Shown here one piece after another: positions 24,678-32,785 of a stretch of DNA of 37,709 nucleotides (positions within the stretch are counted from its first letter, which is position 1; each line of letters begins with the position of its first letter). The stretch spans positions 68,392 through 106,100 of the forward strand of contig PDPP01000017.1 in NCBI GenBank assembly GCA_002747515.1, read 5' to 3'. The DNA comes from Candidatus Moraniibacteriota bacterium. Its GTDB lineage: Bacteria > Patescibacteriota > Minisyncoccia > Moranbacterales > GCA-2747515. The position numbers were made by a program, and so were the translations under genes. The notes under the pieces are model-generated. The model made no database searches. It had not been told where the DNA came from and was given only the letters and a program-made list of their open reading frames with translations.

Positions 24678-25217
24678 ATGAGTCGTATAGGACAAAAAAT
24701 TATTGAAATTCCAAATGGCGTTACTGTGGAAGTTGCAGGCGCTGATGTGAAAGTGAAAGGTTCAAAGGGTGAACTTATGATGCCAATTCATAATGCTGTT
24801 GCAGTTGAAGTGGTAGAGGAAGGTGTAAAAATCAACAAAAAACATAATGCAAAAATTTCTCAGGCAATGTGGGGTACAACAGCACGTCTTATTTCAAATA
24901 TGATTACAGGTGTAACTGAGGGATTTGAGAAAAAGCTAGAGCTCAACGGCGTAGGTTATCGTATGGCGGTAAAAGGAAAAACTGTTGATCTTGCACTTGG
25001 TTTTTCACATCCTGTAGTAGTCGATATCCCAGAAGGATTAACGGTATCAATCGAAGGTCAAATTATGACAATTTCTGGTATTGATAAACAGCAAGTTGGT
25101 CAATTTGCAGCGAATGTTCGCGCATATCGTCCAGTAGAACCGTATAAAGGAAAAGGGTTTAAGTATGTGGGTGAGTATGTCCGTCGTAAGGAGGGCAAGA
25201 AGGCCGTTGCGGCGTAA
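24678..25217 (+). CDS. rplF: Ribosomal protein L6 (uL6)
   Basis: L6 lies at the factor-binding site. MSRIGQKIIEIPNGV, LELNGVGYRMAVKGKTVDLA and the C-terminal PYKGKGFKYVGEYVRRKEGK are the expected blocks across two alpha/beta repeats. It has 179 residues. Confidence 0.97.
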   Translation: MSRIGQKIIEIPNGVTVEVAGADVKVKGSKGELMMPIHNAVAVEVVEEGVKINKKHNAKISQAMWGTTARLISNMITGVTEGFEKKLELNGVGYRMAVKGKTVDLALGFSHPVVVDIPEGLTVSIEGQIMTISGIDKQQVGQFAANVRAYRPVEPYKGKGFKYVGEYVRRKEGKKAVAA

Positions 25218-25244
25218 GTATCAGGATAATTTAATGGTAAAAAT

Positions 25245-25592
25245 ATGAATTCAACACGTAATAATAAAAGATTGCATCGTGCAAATCGTGTACGATCAAA
25301 AATATCTGGTACGCCAGAGAGACCACGTTTGAGTGTGTTTCGTTCACTTACGACAATGACTGTACAAGTGATTGATGATACAAATGATAAGACAATCGTA
25401 TCAGCAAAACTTGCCGAGATTAAAGGTGCAAAAAATTCTGTAGAAGGTGCAAAAAAGCTCGGTGAATTGATTGCACAGAAAGCGAATGAAAAAAAGATTA
25501 CAGAAGTTGTATTTGATCGTGCTGGATATAAATATCATGGTAAGGTGAAAGCATTGGCTGATGCTGCACGCCAAAGTGGTTTGAAATTTTAA
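25245..25592 (+). CDS. rplR: Ribosomal protein L18 (uL18)
   Basis: L18 carries 5S rRNA into the 50S. RSKISGTPERPRLSVFRSLT and VVFDRAGYKYHGKVKALADA followed by AARQSGLKF are diagnostic. The length of 115 residues is normal. Confidence 0.97.
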   Translation: MNSTRNNKRLHRANRVRSKISGTPERPRLSVFRSLTTMTVQVIDDTNDKTIVSAKLAEIKGAKNSVEGAKKLGELIAQKANEKKITEVVFDRAGYKYHGKVKALADAARQSGLKF

Positions 25593-25620
25593 TTTTTTAT
25601 TTGACGATTAAAAGGTTTAT

Positions 25621-26280
25621 ATGGTGAAAAAAGAACGAAAAAAGGGTTTCAAAGGCAAGAGGCGTCCAAAGCCGGAGTTTGATCAGCAACTTCTGGATCT
25701 TGCACGTGTAACACGTGTAGTAAAAGGTGGTCGTCGGTTCCGTTTTCGTGCAACTATGGTTATCGGTAATCGTAAGGGCAAGGTTGGTGTAGGTGTATCA
25801 AAGGGAACAGATGTGTCACAGGCAATTCAAAAGGCTGTTGCAGATGCAAAGAAAAATATGATTGAAATCACTCTTGATGGAAATACAATTTCTCATGAGA
25901 TTAATCATAAACTTGCAAGTGCAAAAGTGCTTCTCAAGCCGACAAAGGAAGGTCGTGGTATCATTGCAGGTGGTGCGGTGCGTACAGTTGTAGAATTGGC
26001 AGGTGTGCGTGATGTTGTCGCAAAATCATATGGTTCTTCAAGTAAATTGAATGTTGCTCGTGCAACAGTTGCAGCGCTGACTCATCTCAAAAAACCGATG
26101 GTTTCAGAGGTGAAAGAGACGAAAGATATAGAAGAAAAGAAAAAGCCAGTAGCAAAGAAGGTTGTAAAAAAAGCTGTGAAAAAGACGGCTAAAAAAGCAA
26201 CGAAAAAAGCAACAAAGAAAACAACGAAGAAAGCTGCAAAAAAAGCGACTAAAAAAGCAACGAAAAAAACCGCTAAATAG
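25621..26280 (+). CDS. rpsE: Ribosomal protein S5 (uS5) with Lys/Ala/Thr repeat tail
   Basis: S5 contributes to decoding accuracy and mRNA helicase activity. The core has RVTRVVKGGRRFRFRATMVI, GNRKGKVGVGVSKG and GRGIIAGGAVRTVVELAGV. After about residue 165 it carries a tail of some 50 residues made of KKATKK/KKTAKK units, like a histone H1 tail, probably for rRNA binding. The next gene is rplO with no L30 gene between them. Confidence 0.96.
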   Translation: MVKKERKKGFKGKRRPKPEFDQQLLDLARVTRVVKGGRRFRFRATMVIGNRKGKVGVGVSKGTDVSQAIQKAVADAKKNMIEITLDGNTISHEINHKLASAKVLLKPTKEGRGIIAGGAVRTVVELAGVRDVVAKSYGSSSKLNVARATVAALTHLKKPMVSEVKETKDIEEKKKPVAKKVVKKAVKKTAKKATKKATKKTTKKAAKKATKKATKKTAK

Positions 26281-26307
26281 TCATAAGTTAAATTTATCCA
26301 AAGAGTT

Positions 26308-26760
26308 ATGCAGATTCACGAATTATCTACAAAATCAAACAAGAAAAAACGCATTGGTCGTGGCGGAAAACGTGGCACATACAGTGGGCGTGGTATGAAA
26401 GGGCAGAAGGCGCGAAGTGGTGGTAATGTCGATCCGCTCTTTGAAGGTGGTCGTACAACCCTCGTGCAAAAGATGAAAAAAAAGCGTGGTTTCAAATCAC
26501 CACATGCAAAGAAAAATGTCGTCACGCTTGCAGTGCTTAATGCAAAGTTTTCTGATGGTGATACGGTTTCACTCAAAACACTTGTGCAAAATGATATTAT
26601 TACAGGAAAGAAGGTGAAAAATGGTGCACGTATTGTCGCAACAGGTGAAATCTCAAAGAAATTGACTGTGAGTACAGAGATTGGTGTATCAACAAATGCT
26701 GCTGTAGCAATTGAAAAAGCTGGCGGCACAGTAGAGAAAGAAAAAATTGAGAAAAAATAA
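26308..26760 (+). CDS. rplO: Ribosomal protein L15 (uL15)
   Basis: L15 is a late 50S assembly protein. The basic N-terminus has KKRIGRGGKRGTYSGRGMKG followed by QKARSGG. The C-terminal domain includes the late ISKKLTVSTEIGVSTNAAVA and a GGTVE ending. It is the last gene of the cluster. The usual next gene, secY, is absent and a strong terminator follows. Confidence 0.96.
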   Translation: MQIHELSTKSNKKKRIGRGGKRGTYSGRGMKGQKARSGGNVDPLFEGGRTTLVQKMKKKRGFKSPHAKKNVVTLAVLNAKFSDGDTVSLKTLVQNDIITGKKVKNGARIVATGEISKKLTVSTEIGVSTNAAVAIEKAGGTVEKEKIEKK

Positions 26761-26787
26761 TATTTCTTGGTAACATATACACTTTTG

Positions 26788-26817
26788 AAAACAATCCTAT
26801 TGGTAGGATTGTTTTTT
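26788..26817 (+). terminator. Intrinsic terminator of the ribosomal protein cluster
   Basis: The stem AAACAATCCTA / TAGGATTGTTT has a TTGG loop and is followed by TTT (TTTTTT in total). The next gene's -10 element begins right after this T-tract. Confidence 0.92.
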
Positions 26818-26818
26818 G

Positions 26819-26827
26819 TGGTATAAT
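26819..26827 (+). promoter_or_regulatory. Extended -10 promoter abutting the terminator
   Basis: TGGTATAAT starts 2 nt after the terminator's T-tract and 41 nt before the ATG of the large surface protein gene. Any -35 would have to lie within the terminator stem. Confidence 0.6.
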
Positions 26828-26859
26828 AAAAAAGGTAAAACAAATTAATATAAAAAAAT

Positions 26860-29529
26860 ATGAGAAAAATACTCTTTTCTTTTCTAATGCTTTTTTTGAG
26901 TATGCCTCTTTTTACATTTGCACAAGAGGCTGGAGGTGTAGAAATCATCAGTAATGTAAATGTTCCATTTGCGTATCTTTTGGAACAGAAAGATCATGAT
27001 GTCTATATCATGTTTACAATATCCAATAATGGAGAAAACACACAGTCAGATATACGTTATTCTGTAAAACTTTTAGAAAGAACAGAAGAATCAGAAGTTC
27101 TCGTAGATGAAAAGGTATACGAAGAAGTTCTCACACTTGCACCAGGAGAAAGTGTAGAAAAAGAAATAACGTATACAATACCAAAAACACTTAGCGGAAC
27201 ATATGATTTAGATATACTTGTTGCAACATCGAAAGGATTAGATCTCGCGCCATTGACACTAGACACAGTTACCGTAGAGAGTGAAGTGCAAGGTGTAGAG
27301 TTAAGAGATTGCACACTCCGTGTTGATGAAGAATTTTTTGGTCTGAGAAACGGAGTGGATATTAGCACAGAAGAAGACCTGTATTTAGAGTGTGCACTAA
27401 TCAATCATGCAGGAGAAAAACAAACACTCACACCAGAGTTTACAACAAGACAACAAACAACATTTGGAAAAGATATCGAAAAAACAAAAAAAGAACATAT
27501 CACACTACAACCAAATGAAACAAGAGAAATATCTTTTTTACTCCCAACACCAAAAAAACCACAAGCATATGATACATTGGTGGAGCTAAAAAGTAACGAT
27601 GAAGTACTTTCAAATACTGTGGTAGCACACTATGTCATACAAGGGGAATCAGGAACAATAAAAAGCATCCAATTAGACGAAACATCTTACAAAAAAAATG
27701 ACAAAGCGCTCGTAAGTCTTTTCCTTACACAAAGAGCAGATAGTTTTCCTGATGCACGAAAGCAATTCACACAGGAACAAACAATGATCTATGATGTATA
27801 TGTATACAATAACAAAAATGAACTATGTGGAAAAAAAGAAAATAACAAAACACAATCAGATGTAGTAACAGAAAAAGTAGCAGTAAACATCACAAAAGAT
27901 TGCATAGGACCATACGCAACAGTAGAACTACACTCAGAAGACGGAACGCTCCTAGACACAACAGAAAAAAACGCAACAGCACAAACAACACAAAAAACAC
28001 AAAAACAACAAAAAGACGAAAAAACACTACCACTGTCTCTCATCATCACTTTACTAATAACCATCATTCTCATCATCGGTATTTTCATCTTTTCTAAGAA
28101 AAACAATAGCAAAAACATCACGGTTTTTCTTTTCTTTCTCTTCGGCGGTATGATGATGTATCATAATTCTCATGCGATTACGATTACGAGTGGAAACTGT
28201 TTTGAATCCAGAAAACAAAGTCTTATTATGTCTGCCAATGTAAAGCAGGAACAGAATAATAAAGTGACAGTTTCTGGAAGTGCCTATTTTACTTTTTGTT
28301 ATAATTATCACCCATCAATGCAGTATAAACTCAATCTAAACAAAGAATGCCGAGAAAGACGTGTGGAATGTGCAAAAGAAGGATATTCTGCGTGGTGGAG
28401 TAAAGGGCGTGTAAGTACTTCAAAAAATAAAAGAAGTTTTATCTGTTTTAATAGATGTCGTATTGGCAATGGATCATGTCCTCATGGAGAACCTATCTTA
28501 AATTCTAAAAAATGGGCGTATGATGCAGCGTATAGAGCATGTATGCGTCGAGATGGTCTTGATTGTGAATACGCAACTCGTAGTACTATGACTCCTAGTC
28601 GAGAATGTCGCTGGATTGACGTGGAGTATGGTGATAGAACTAGGAAGCGTCTAGTATGTCGTCATGAGGAACCAATAATAAGAACAAAAAGCGTCTATAT
28701 GGACTGTGAAAAAGATACACTAGATTTATATGGTATGTCTACATCTAATTTTTATGTAGGATACTTCTACAAAGACAACATAGCCAAACTTGCAGGATGT
28801 AGTGTACAACCAGGCACTTTTACAAATGTCACAACGTCAGGATGTACAACTGGTAAAGAACATGTCACTGTGAAACTCTATGATACAACATTTGATAATC
28901 AAGGAAACTATCAGCTCAAATGTGGCTCACAAGACCTAAAGGAACTTGGTAAAATTACAAAAGAATCTGATGGATATATAGGAGAGTGCACGTTCAACTC
29001 AGCAGGAAAAAAGACAATTATTTTAACAAGAAAAGTATCAGGCAGTACTCCACAAAAAAGATGGGTAACGCAAGTTGATATCGCAGAATGTGTAGAGTGT
29101 ACAGGTAATATACCACAAGGCGCACAAAAATGTGCGGGACATGGATATGCAGTAGATCCACATAAATCACAAACATGGACACAAGGAAGTGCAGAGTGTG
29201 GTGGACAATGTAATTATTACTACATACAACCGAAATGCGGTTCATGTAACTATCTCCCAGTAACACAAGAAGATTGGCATGGATGTACATTTTGTGACAC
29301 AGGAGAACTCTCTGGATCACAACCACAGTTCCTAGATGGATGGACATGTACAAATGGAAACAAAACACAAAACTGTAGTACAACAACATATTGCACAGAA
29401 AGAACATGTTCACCAAATGGCAAATGCATGGCAAAAACAAAAGTAGCAACAGATCCATCAGAATGCTCAAATACATGCACATCAGATGCAAACTGCTCTG
29501 GCAGTAAATTCCGTGAAGTACGCCCATAA
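26860..29529 (+). CDS. Large two-part secreted/membrane protein with Cys-rich C-terminal half
   Basis: I do not recognise this 889-residue protein as a named family. Residues 1-21 are a signal peptide (LFLSMPLFTFAQ). Residues 22-385 form beta-rich, Ig-like repeats with few cysteines (four seen); phrases such as LAPGESVEKEITYTIPKTLSGTYDL are typical of extracellular beta-sandwich domains. Residues 390-411 are a strong transmembrane helix followed by SKKNNSKN. Residues 420-439 form a second hydrophobic segment ending NSHA, which looks like another signal peptide. Residues 440-889 contain about 33 cysteines, often as CxxC or paired, suggesting disulfides outside the cell. Sense-strand composition is A and C rich, unlike its neighbours. 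It probably functions on the cell surface. Confidence 0.8.
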   Translation: MRKILFSFLMLFLSMPLFTFAQEAGGVEIISNVNVPFAYLLEQKDHDVYIMFTISNNGENTQSDIRYSVKLLERTEESEVLVDEKVYEEVLTLAPGESVEKEITYTIPKTLSGTYDLDILVATSKGLDLAPLTLDTVTVESEVQGVELRDCTLRVDEEFFGLRNGVDISTEEDLYLECALINHAGEKQTLTPEFTTRQQTTFGKDIEKTKKEHITLQPNETREISFLLPTPKKPQAYDTLVELKSNDEVLSNTVVAHYVIQGESGTIKSIQLDETSYKKNDKALVSLFLTQRADSFPDARKQFTQEQTMIYDVYVYNNKNELCGKKENNKTQSDVVTEKVAVNITKDCIGPYATVELHSEDGTLLDTTEKNATAQTTQKTQKQQKDEKTLPLSLIITLLITIILIIGIFIFSKKNNSKNITVFLFFLFGGMMMYHNSHAITITSGNCFESRKQSLIMSANVKQEQNNKVTVSGSAYFTFCYNYHPSMQYKLNLNKECRERRVECAKEGYSAWWSKGRVSTSKNKRSFICFNRCRIGNGSCPHGEPILNSKKWAYDAAYRACMRRDGLDCEYATRSTMTPSRECRWIDVEYGDRTRKRLVCRHEEPIIRTKSVYMDCEKDTLDLYGMSTSNFYVGYFYKDNIAKLAGCSVQPGTFTNVTTSGCTTGKEHVTVKLYDTTFDNQGNYQLKCGSQDLKELGKITKESDGYIGECTFNSAGKKTIILTRKVSGSTPQKRWVTQVDIAECVECTGNIPQGAQKCAGHGYAVDPHKSQTWTQGSAECGGQCNYYYIQPKCGSCNYLPVTQEDWHGCTFCDTGELSGSQPQFLDGWTCTNGNKTQNCSTTTYCTERTCSPNGKCMAKTKVATDPSECSNTCTSDANCSGSKFREVRP

Positions 29530-29551
29530 ATCTACTGACACATAGCAAAAA

Positions 29552-29582
29552 AAGAAACAGGTTTAGGCCTGTTTCTTTTTTG
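29552..29582 (+). terminator. Intrinsic terminator of the surface protein gene
   Basis: The stem AAGAAACAGG / CCTGTTTCTT has a 6-nt loop, followed by a T-tract. As before, a TG-extended -10 follows immediately. Confidence 0.9.
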
Positions 29583-29591
29583 TGGTACAAT
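29583..29591 (+). promoter_or_regulatory. Extended -10 promoter of the channel gene
   Basis: TGGTACAAT follows the T-tract of the preceding terminator directly, about 95 nt before the ion channel start. It is the same terminator-to-promoter join as at 26811-26827. Confidence 0.5.
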
Positions 29592-29686
29592 GGGGAAGTG
29601 GTTTTTATGGGGTATATGGTAAATTATGAGATATTTTTGATTGCATATTTGAGATTGTGGTTAAATGGGATGTATGAAAAAATAAA

Positions 29687-30451
29687 ATGAAGAAAAAACA
29701 AACATTTCAAGAGCTCTGTCGAGATATATTTAATAATATTAATTCGCGGTATTTTGTACCGGTGAATGATTTTTTTGCTGTGCTGACGATTATTTCAATT
29801 GTGGCGATTGTGTTAGAAACAGTAGAGGGATTTACAAAATATGAAAAGATTTTTTTGTATATTGAATATTTTACTGTTTTTTTCTTTTCATTGGAATACA
29901 TTGGTCGTGTTATTGCAGCAAAGAGATCGTGGAGTTATATATGTAGTTTTTTTGGGTTGATCGATCTTGTTGCGATTATACCGACATTTTTGGGCATTGC
30001 AAATTTTACATTTCTCAAGAGCGTGCGACTCTTGCGACTCTTGCGATTTTTGCGAATGGTGCGTCTTGTAAAGCTTTTGCGCATTCAGAAAAAACATGAG
30101 GATATCGAAAAGAACGGTCATGATCAATTGTTTGGTGTGACAATGCAAATTTATATTGTCACACTTTTTACGATGATTCTTATTAGTGGGACATTAATTT
30201 GGTTTGCGGAGGGAGATCGTGCAGTGTATGCAAATATTCCGCTATCAATGATTTGGAGTAGTAAAGTGTTGCTTGGTGGTGTACCGCAGGCGATGCCAGA
30301 GACGATTTTTGGTGAGGGTGTTGTGATTATTACGCGTTTTATGGGATTGATCTTATTTAGTTTGCTTGTAAGTATTGTTGGTGGGAGTGTAACTAGGCTA
30401 TTGTTAGGTACAGCGGAACTGCGAAAAAATAGGAAGGGAAAAAGATTATAA
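29687..30451 (+). CDS. Voltage-sensor-type ion channel with non-canonical pore
   Basis: The 254-residue protein has the layout of a voltage-gated channel subunit: helices S1-S3 in residues about 25-105, then an S4 with basic residues every third position (VRLLRLLRFLRMVRLVKLLR, about 112-131). S5 lies around 148-170, a pore region follows, and S6 is at about 210-235. The pore reads SSKVLLGGVPQAMPET instead of a TVGYGD-type filter, so potassium selectivity cannot be assumed. A charged tail follows S6. The fold assignment to the ion-transport family is good; ion selectivity and gating are unknown. It is monocistronic or leads the next gene by 57 nt. Confidence 0.85.
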   Translation: MKKKQTFQELCRDIFNNINSRYFVPVNDFFAVLTIISIVAIVLETVEGFTKYEKIFLYIEYFTVFFFSLEYIGRVIAAKRSWSYICSFFGLIDLVAIIPTFLGIANFTFLKSVRLLRLLRFLRMVRLVKLLRIQKKHEDIEKNGHDQLFGVTMQIYIVTLFTMILISGTLIWFAEGDRAVYANIPLSMIWSSKVLLGGVPQAMPETIFGEGVVIITRFMGLILFSLLVSIVGGSVTRLLLGTAELRKNRKGKRL

Positions 30452-30508
30452 ACTTGCAATATAGGAATTATACATATATAATTCTTTGTAAATTATTTTT
30501 GTGTATTT

Positions 30509-31576
30509 ATGGATTTTAAGAAAGAACTTTCAACATTAAAGAGTGAGATAGATCATGAGATAGAGATATATTTAGATGGCGCAATTAAAGAAGCGGAAAA
30601 AACAGATGCCTTTGTAACAGCAATTTTCAAATATTTTAAAAAGACTATCCTTTCTGGAGGGAAGCGTATTCGTCCGATTATGATGTATTGGGGGTATGTT
30701 GGTGCAGGTGGAAATGATCGACAAGAGATTATCAGAGCATCAATAAGTATTGAGCTTATTCATGCGTTTTTGCTGATGCATGATGATATTATCGATCGAG
30801 ATGATTTGCGGCGTGGCAAAAAGACAATTCACGCAAAATATCGTGATTTTCACAAAAGGTTTATGATAGGTGATGATAGCGAACATTTTGGCACGTCTGT
30901 GGGAATTATTTCTGGTGATCTTATTTATTCACTGGGAAATCAAGTGCTTTTTTCTTCACAATTTGAACCAAGATTGATTATCAGTGCTTTGAATAAAATG
31001 CAGGATATTGTGGGATTGACGTGTGTTGGTGAGATGCAGGATATTTATATGGAGTACAGTGACAATGTAAAAGAGAAGGATATATTGAAAATGTATGAAA
31101 ATAAGACAGCAAGATACACATTTGATGGACCATTAAAGCTTGGGGCGATGCTCGCTGGTGCAGGTGATGAATTGTGTGATGAATTGACGCGATTTGCAAT
31201 TCCTCTGGGCATCGCATTTCAGATACATGATGATATTTTAGGAGTTTTTGGTAATGAGCGAAAAACTGGAAAACCAGTTGGGTCAGATATTGCAGAGGGT
31301 AAGAAAACGGTGCTTGTTTCTCGTGCATATAAAAAAGCGACAGAGGTTCAGAGAAGAGTTTTGGATGAGCTTTTGGGCAAAAAGGACATCTCTCGCTCTG
31401 ATGTAAAGAGATTCCAAAATGTGCTTGTAGAGTCAGGCGCTAAAAAGGAAGTTGAATTATATGTAGAGAGTCTTTTGACTGAAGCGCGAGGAGTGCTTGC
31501 ACAGCTCAAATTGAAAAATAATGCAGTTGATTTTTTGGAGGAATTAATTTTGTATTTAAGTAATCGCAAAAACTGA
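30509..31576 (+). CDS. Polyprenyl diphosphate synthase (trans-isoprenyl family)
   Basis: The enzyme adds isopentenyl units to an allylic diphosphate. The 355-residue product has the GGKRIRP substrate motif, the first aspartate motif D92-D-I-I-D96 in MHDDIIDRDD, and the second motif D241-D-I-L-G in IHDDILGVFG, followed by KPVGSDIAEGKKT. The chain length made (C15, C20 or longer) cannot be read safely from sequence. It lies 4 nt before uppS, so it may provide the allylic starter for that enzyme. Confidence 0.93.
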   Translation: MDFKKELSTLKSEIDHEIEIYLDGAIKEAEKTDAFVTAIFKYFKKTILSGGKRIRPIMMYWGYVGAGGNDRQEIIRASISIELIHAFLLMHDDIIDRDDLRRGKKTIHAKYRDFHKRFMIGDDSEHFGTSVGIISGDLIYSLGNQVLFSSQFEPRLIISALNKMQDIVGLTCVGEMQDIYMEYSDNVKEKDILKMYENKTARYTFDGPLKLGAMLAGAGDELCDELTRFAIPLGIAFQIHDDILGVFGNERKTGKPVGSDIAEGKKTVLVSRAYKKATEVQRRVLDELLGKKDISRSDVKRFQNVLVESGAKKEVELYVESLLTEARGVLAQLKLKNNAVDFLEELILYLSNRKN

Positions 31577-31580
31577 TAAC

Positions 31581-32291
31581 ATGAATGAGAATGAAAAAAA
31601 TCCAAAACATGTGGCAATTATTCCTGATGGTAATCGGAGGTGGGCGCATGAACGTGGATTGGATCCATGGGATGGGCATGAGGTAGGTGCGCAGATGATT
31701 GAAAAGATTGCAAAGAAAGCACGAAATATGGGAATTACTTGTATTTCTTTTTGGGGTTCTTCAGTAGAAAACATGACAAAGAGACCGATTAAAGAACGTA
31801 AAGCACTTCTGAGAATCTATGAAGACTATTTCATAAAGCTACTTAATAGTGAGGACATTATTAAAGATCACGTGCGTGTCAATATTATCGGACAATGGAA
31901 AGAGCAATTACCAAAAAGTCTTGTAAATATACTTGAGGATGGAATGGAGAAAACACGAAATCATGAGAAATATACATTGAACTTTTTTTTGGCGTATAGC
32001 GGTGATGAGGAAATGTTACGTGCAGTGCAATCACTTGTAGATGTATGTGAGAATAGTGCGCAAGTTACAAAGAACATGATTAAAAAACATCTTATGACAA
32101 AAGATTTACCACCAGTAGATTATCTTATTCGTACAGGAGGTGAACCACATCTTAGTGCAGGATTTATGATGTGGGATATTGCAAATGCACAATTATATTT
32201 TGATGAAAAAATGTTTCCAGATTTTGATGATGTGGCATTTGAGATTGCAATTGGTGAATATGTGCAGAGAGTACGAAGGCTGGGTGCTTGA
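31581..32291 (+). CDS. uppS: Undecaprenyl diphosphate synthase-like (cis-prenyltransferase)
   Basis: UppS makes the C55 lipid carrier for peptidoglycan and other surface polymers. The 236-residue product has HVAIIPDGNRRWA with catalytic D16 (the family usually has IIMDGNGRW), GHEVGAQMIEKI, a SSVENMTKRP block where most have STENWxRP, and LIRTGGEPHLS, where most have LIRTSGExRLS. IANAQLYFDEKMFPDF closes the core. The several small changes place it at a distance from classical UppS, but all catalytic landmarks are present. It pairs with the upstream trans-prenyl synthase. Confidence 0.93.
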   Translation: MNENEKNPKHVAIIPDGNRRWAHERGLDPWDGHEVGAQMIEKIAKKARNMGITCISFWGSSVENMTKRPIKERKALLRIYEDYFIKLLNSEDIIKDHVRVNIIGQWKEQLPKSLVNILEDGMEKTRNHEKYTLNFFLAYSGDEEMLRAVQSLVDVCENSAQVTKNMIKKHLMTKDLPPVDYLIRTGGEPHLSAGFMMWDIANAQLYFDEKMFPDFDDVAFEIAIGEYVQRVRRLGA

Positions 32292-32303
32292 TATCAAATG
32301 ATG

Positions 32304-32312
32304 TGATACAAT
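32304..32312 (+). promoter_or_regulatory. Extended -10 promoter before the YjbQ-like gene
   Basis: TGATACAAT begins 35 nt before the start codon and has the TG-N-hexamer form. The -35 is unclear. Confidence 0.4.
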
Positions 32313-32338
32313 AAAGAGAACAAAACTAAAAGATAATT

Positions 32339-32779
32339 ATGAAATATCATAGAGAAATTATTAAATTCAGGACAAATGCACAAACAGAGTTTGTAGACAT
32401 CACGGATCGTGTGCAGGACGTGATAGATGCAAGTGGTATCAGAGAAGGACGTGTTTGTGTTTATGCACAACATACAACAATGGGTGTAGCAATTAATCAT
32501 AACGAGCCAATGCTCTTGCAGGATTTTATGAATCTTTTGGAACGAATTGCACCATCTGATGAGCAGTATGCACATGATCTTTTTGAATTGAAAAAAGGAC
32601 GAAGGACAGATGGGCGGAGTAATGGAAATGCACATTGTAAAGCTTTGATTGTTGGTGCAGAAGTTGCAGTTCCTATAGATAACGGAAAGATGATACTTTC
32701 AGATATTCAAAGTATTTTTGCAATTGAATTTGATGGCTCACGTGACCGTGATGCAATTATCTCTGTTAGTGGTATTTAA
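32339..32779 (+). CDS. YjbQ / UPF0047 family protein
   Basis: The 146-residue product fits the YjbQ family: CVYAQHTTMGVAINHNEP, then a long helix to YAHDLFELK, NGNAHCKALIVGAEVAVPI and the C-terminal LSDIQSIFAIEFDGSRDRD. The conserved His residues of HTT and NAHxK are present. Some family members have thiamine-phosphate synthase activity in tests, but the real role is not certain. It is followed 6 nt later by the PCMT-like gene. Confidence 0.88.
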   Translation: MKYHREIIKFRTNAQTEFVDITDRVQDVIDASGIREGRVCVYAQHTTMGVAINHNEPMLLQDFMNLLERIAPSDEQYAHDLFELKKGRRTDGRSNGNAHCKALIVGAEVAVPIDNGKMILSDIQSIFAIEFDGSRDRDAIISVSGI

Positions 32780-32785
32780 TAAGTT

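Noticed and set aside
26210..26275. Tandem DNA repeat in the rpsE tail
   Set aside because: It reflects Lys/Ala/Thr-rich protein sequence with varied codons, not an exact DNA repeat.
29018..29590. 190-residue minus-strand ORF opposite the Cys-rich half
   Set aside because: It is Leu/Cys/His-rich antisense translation covering the terminator, and the plus-strand frame has consistent secreted-protein features.
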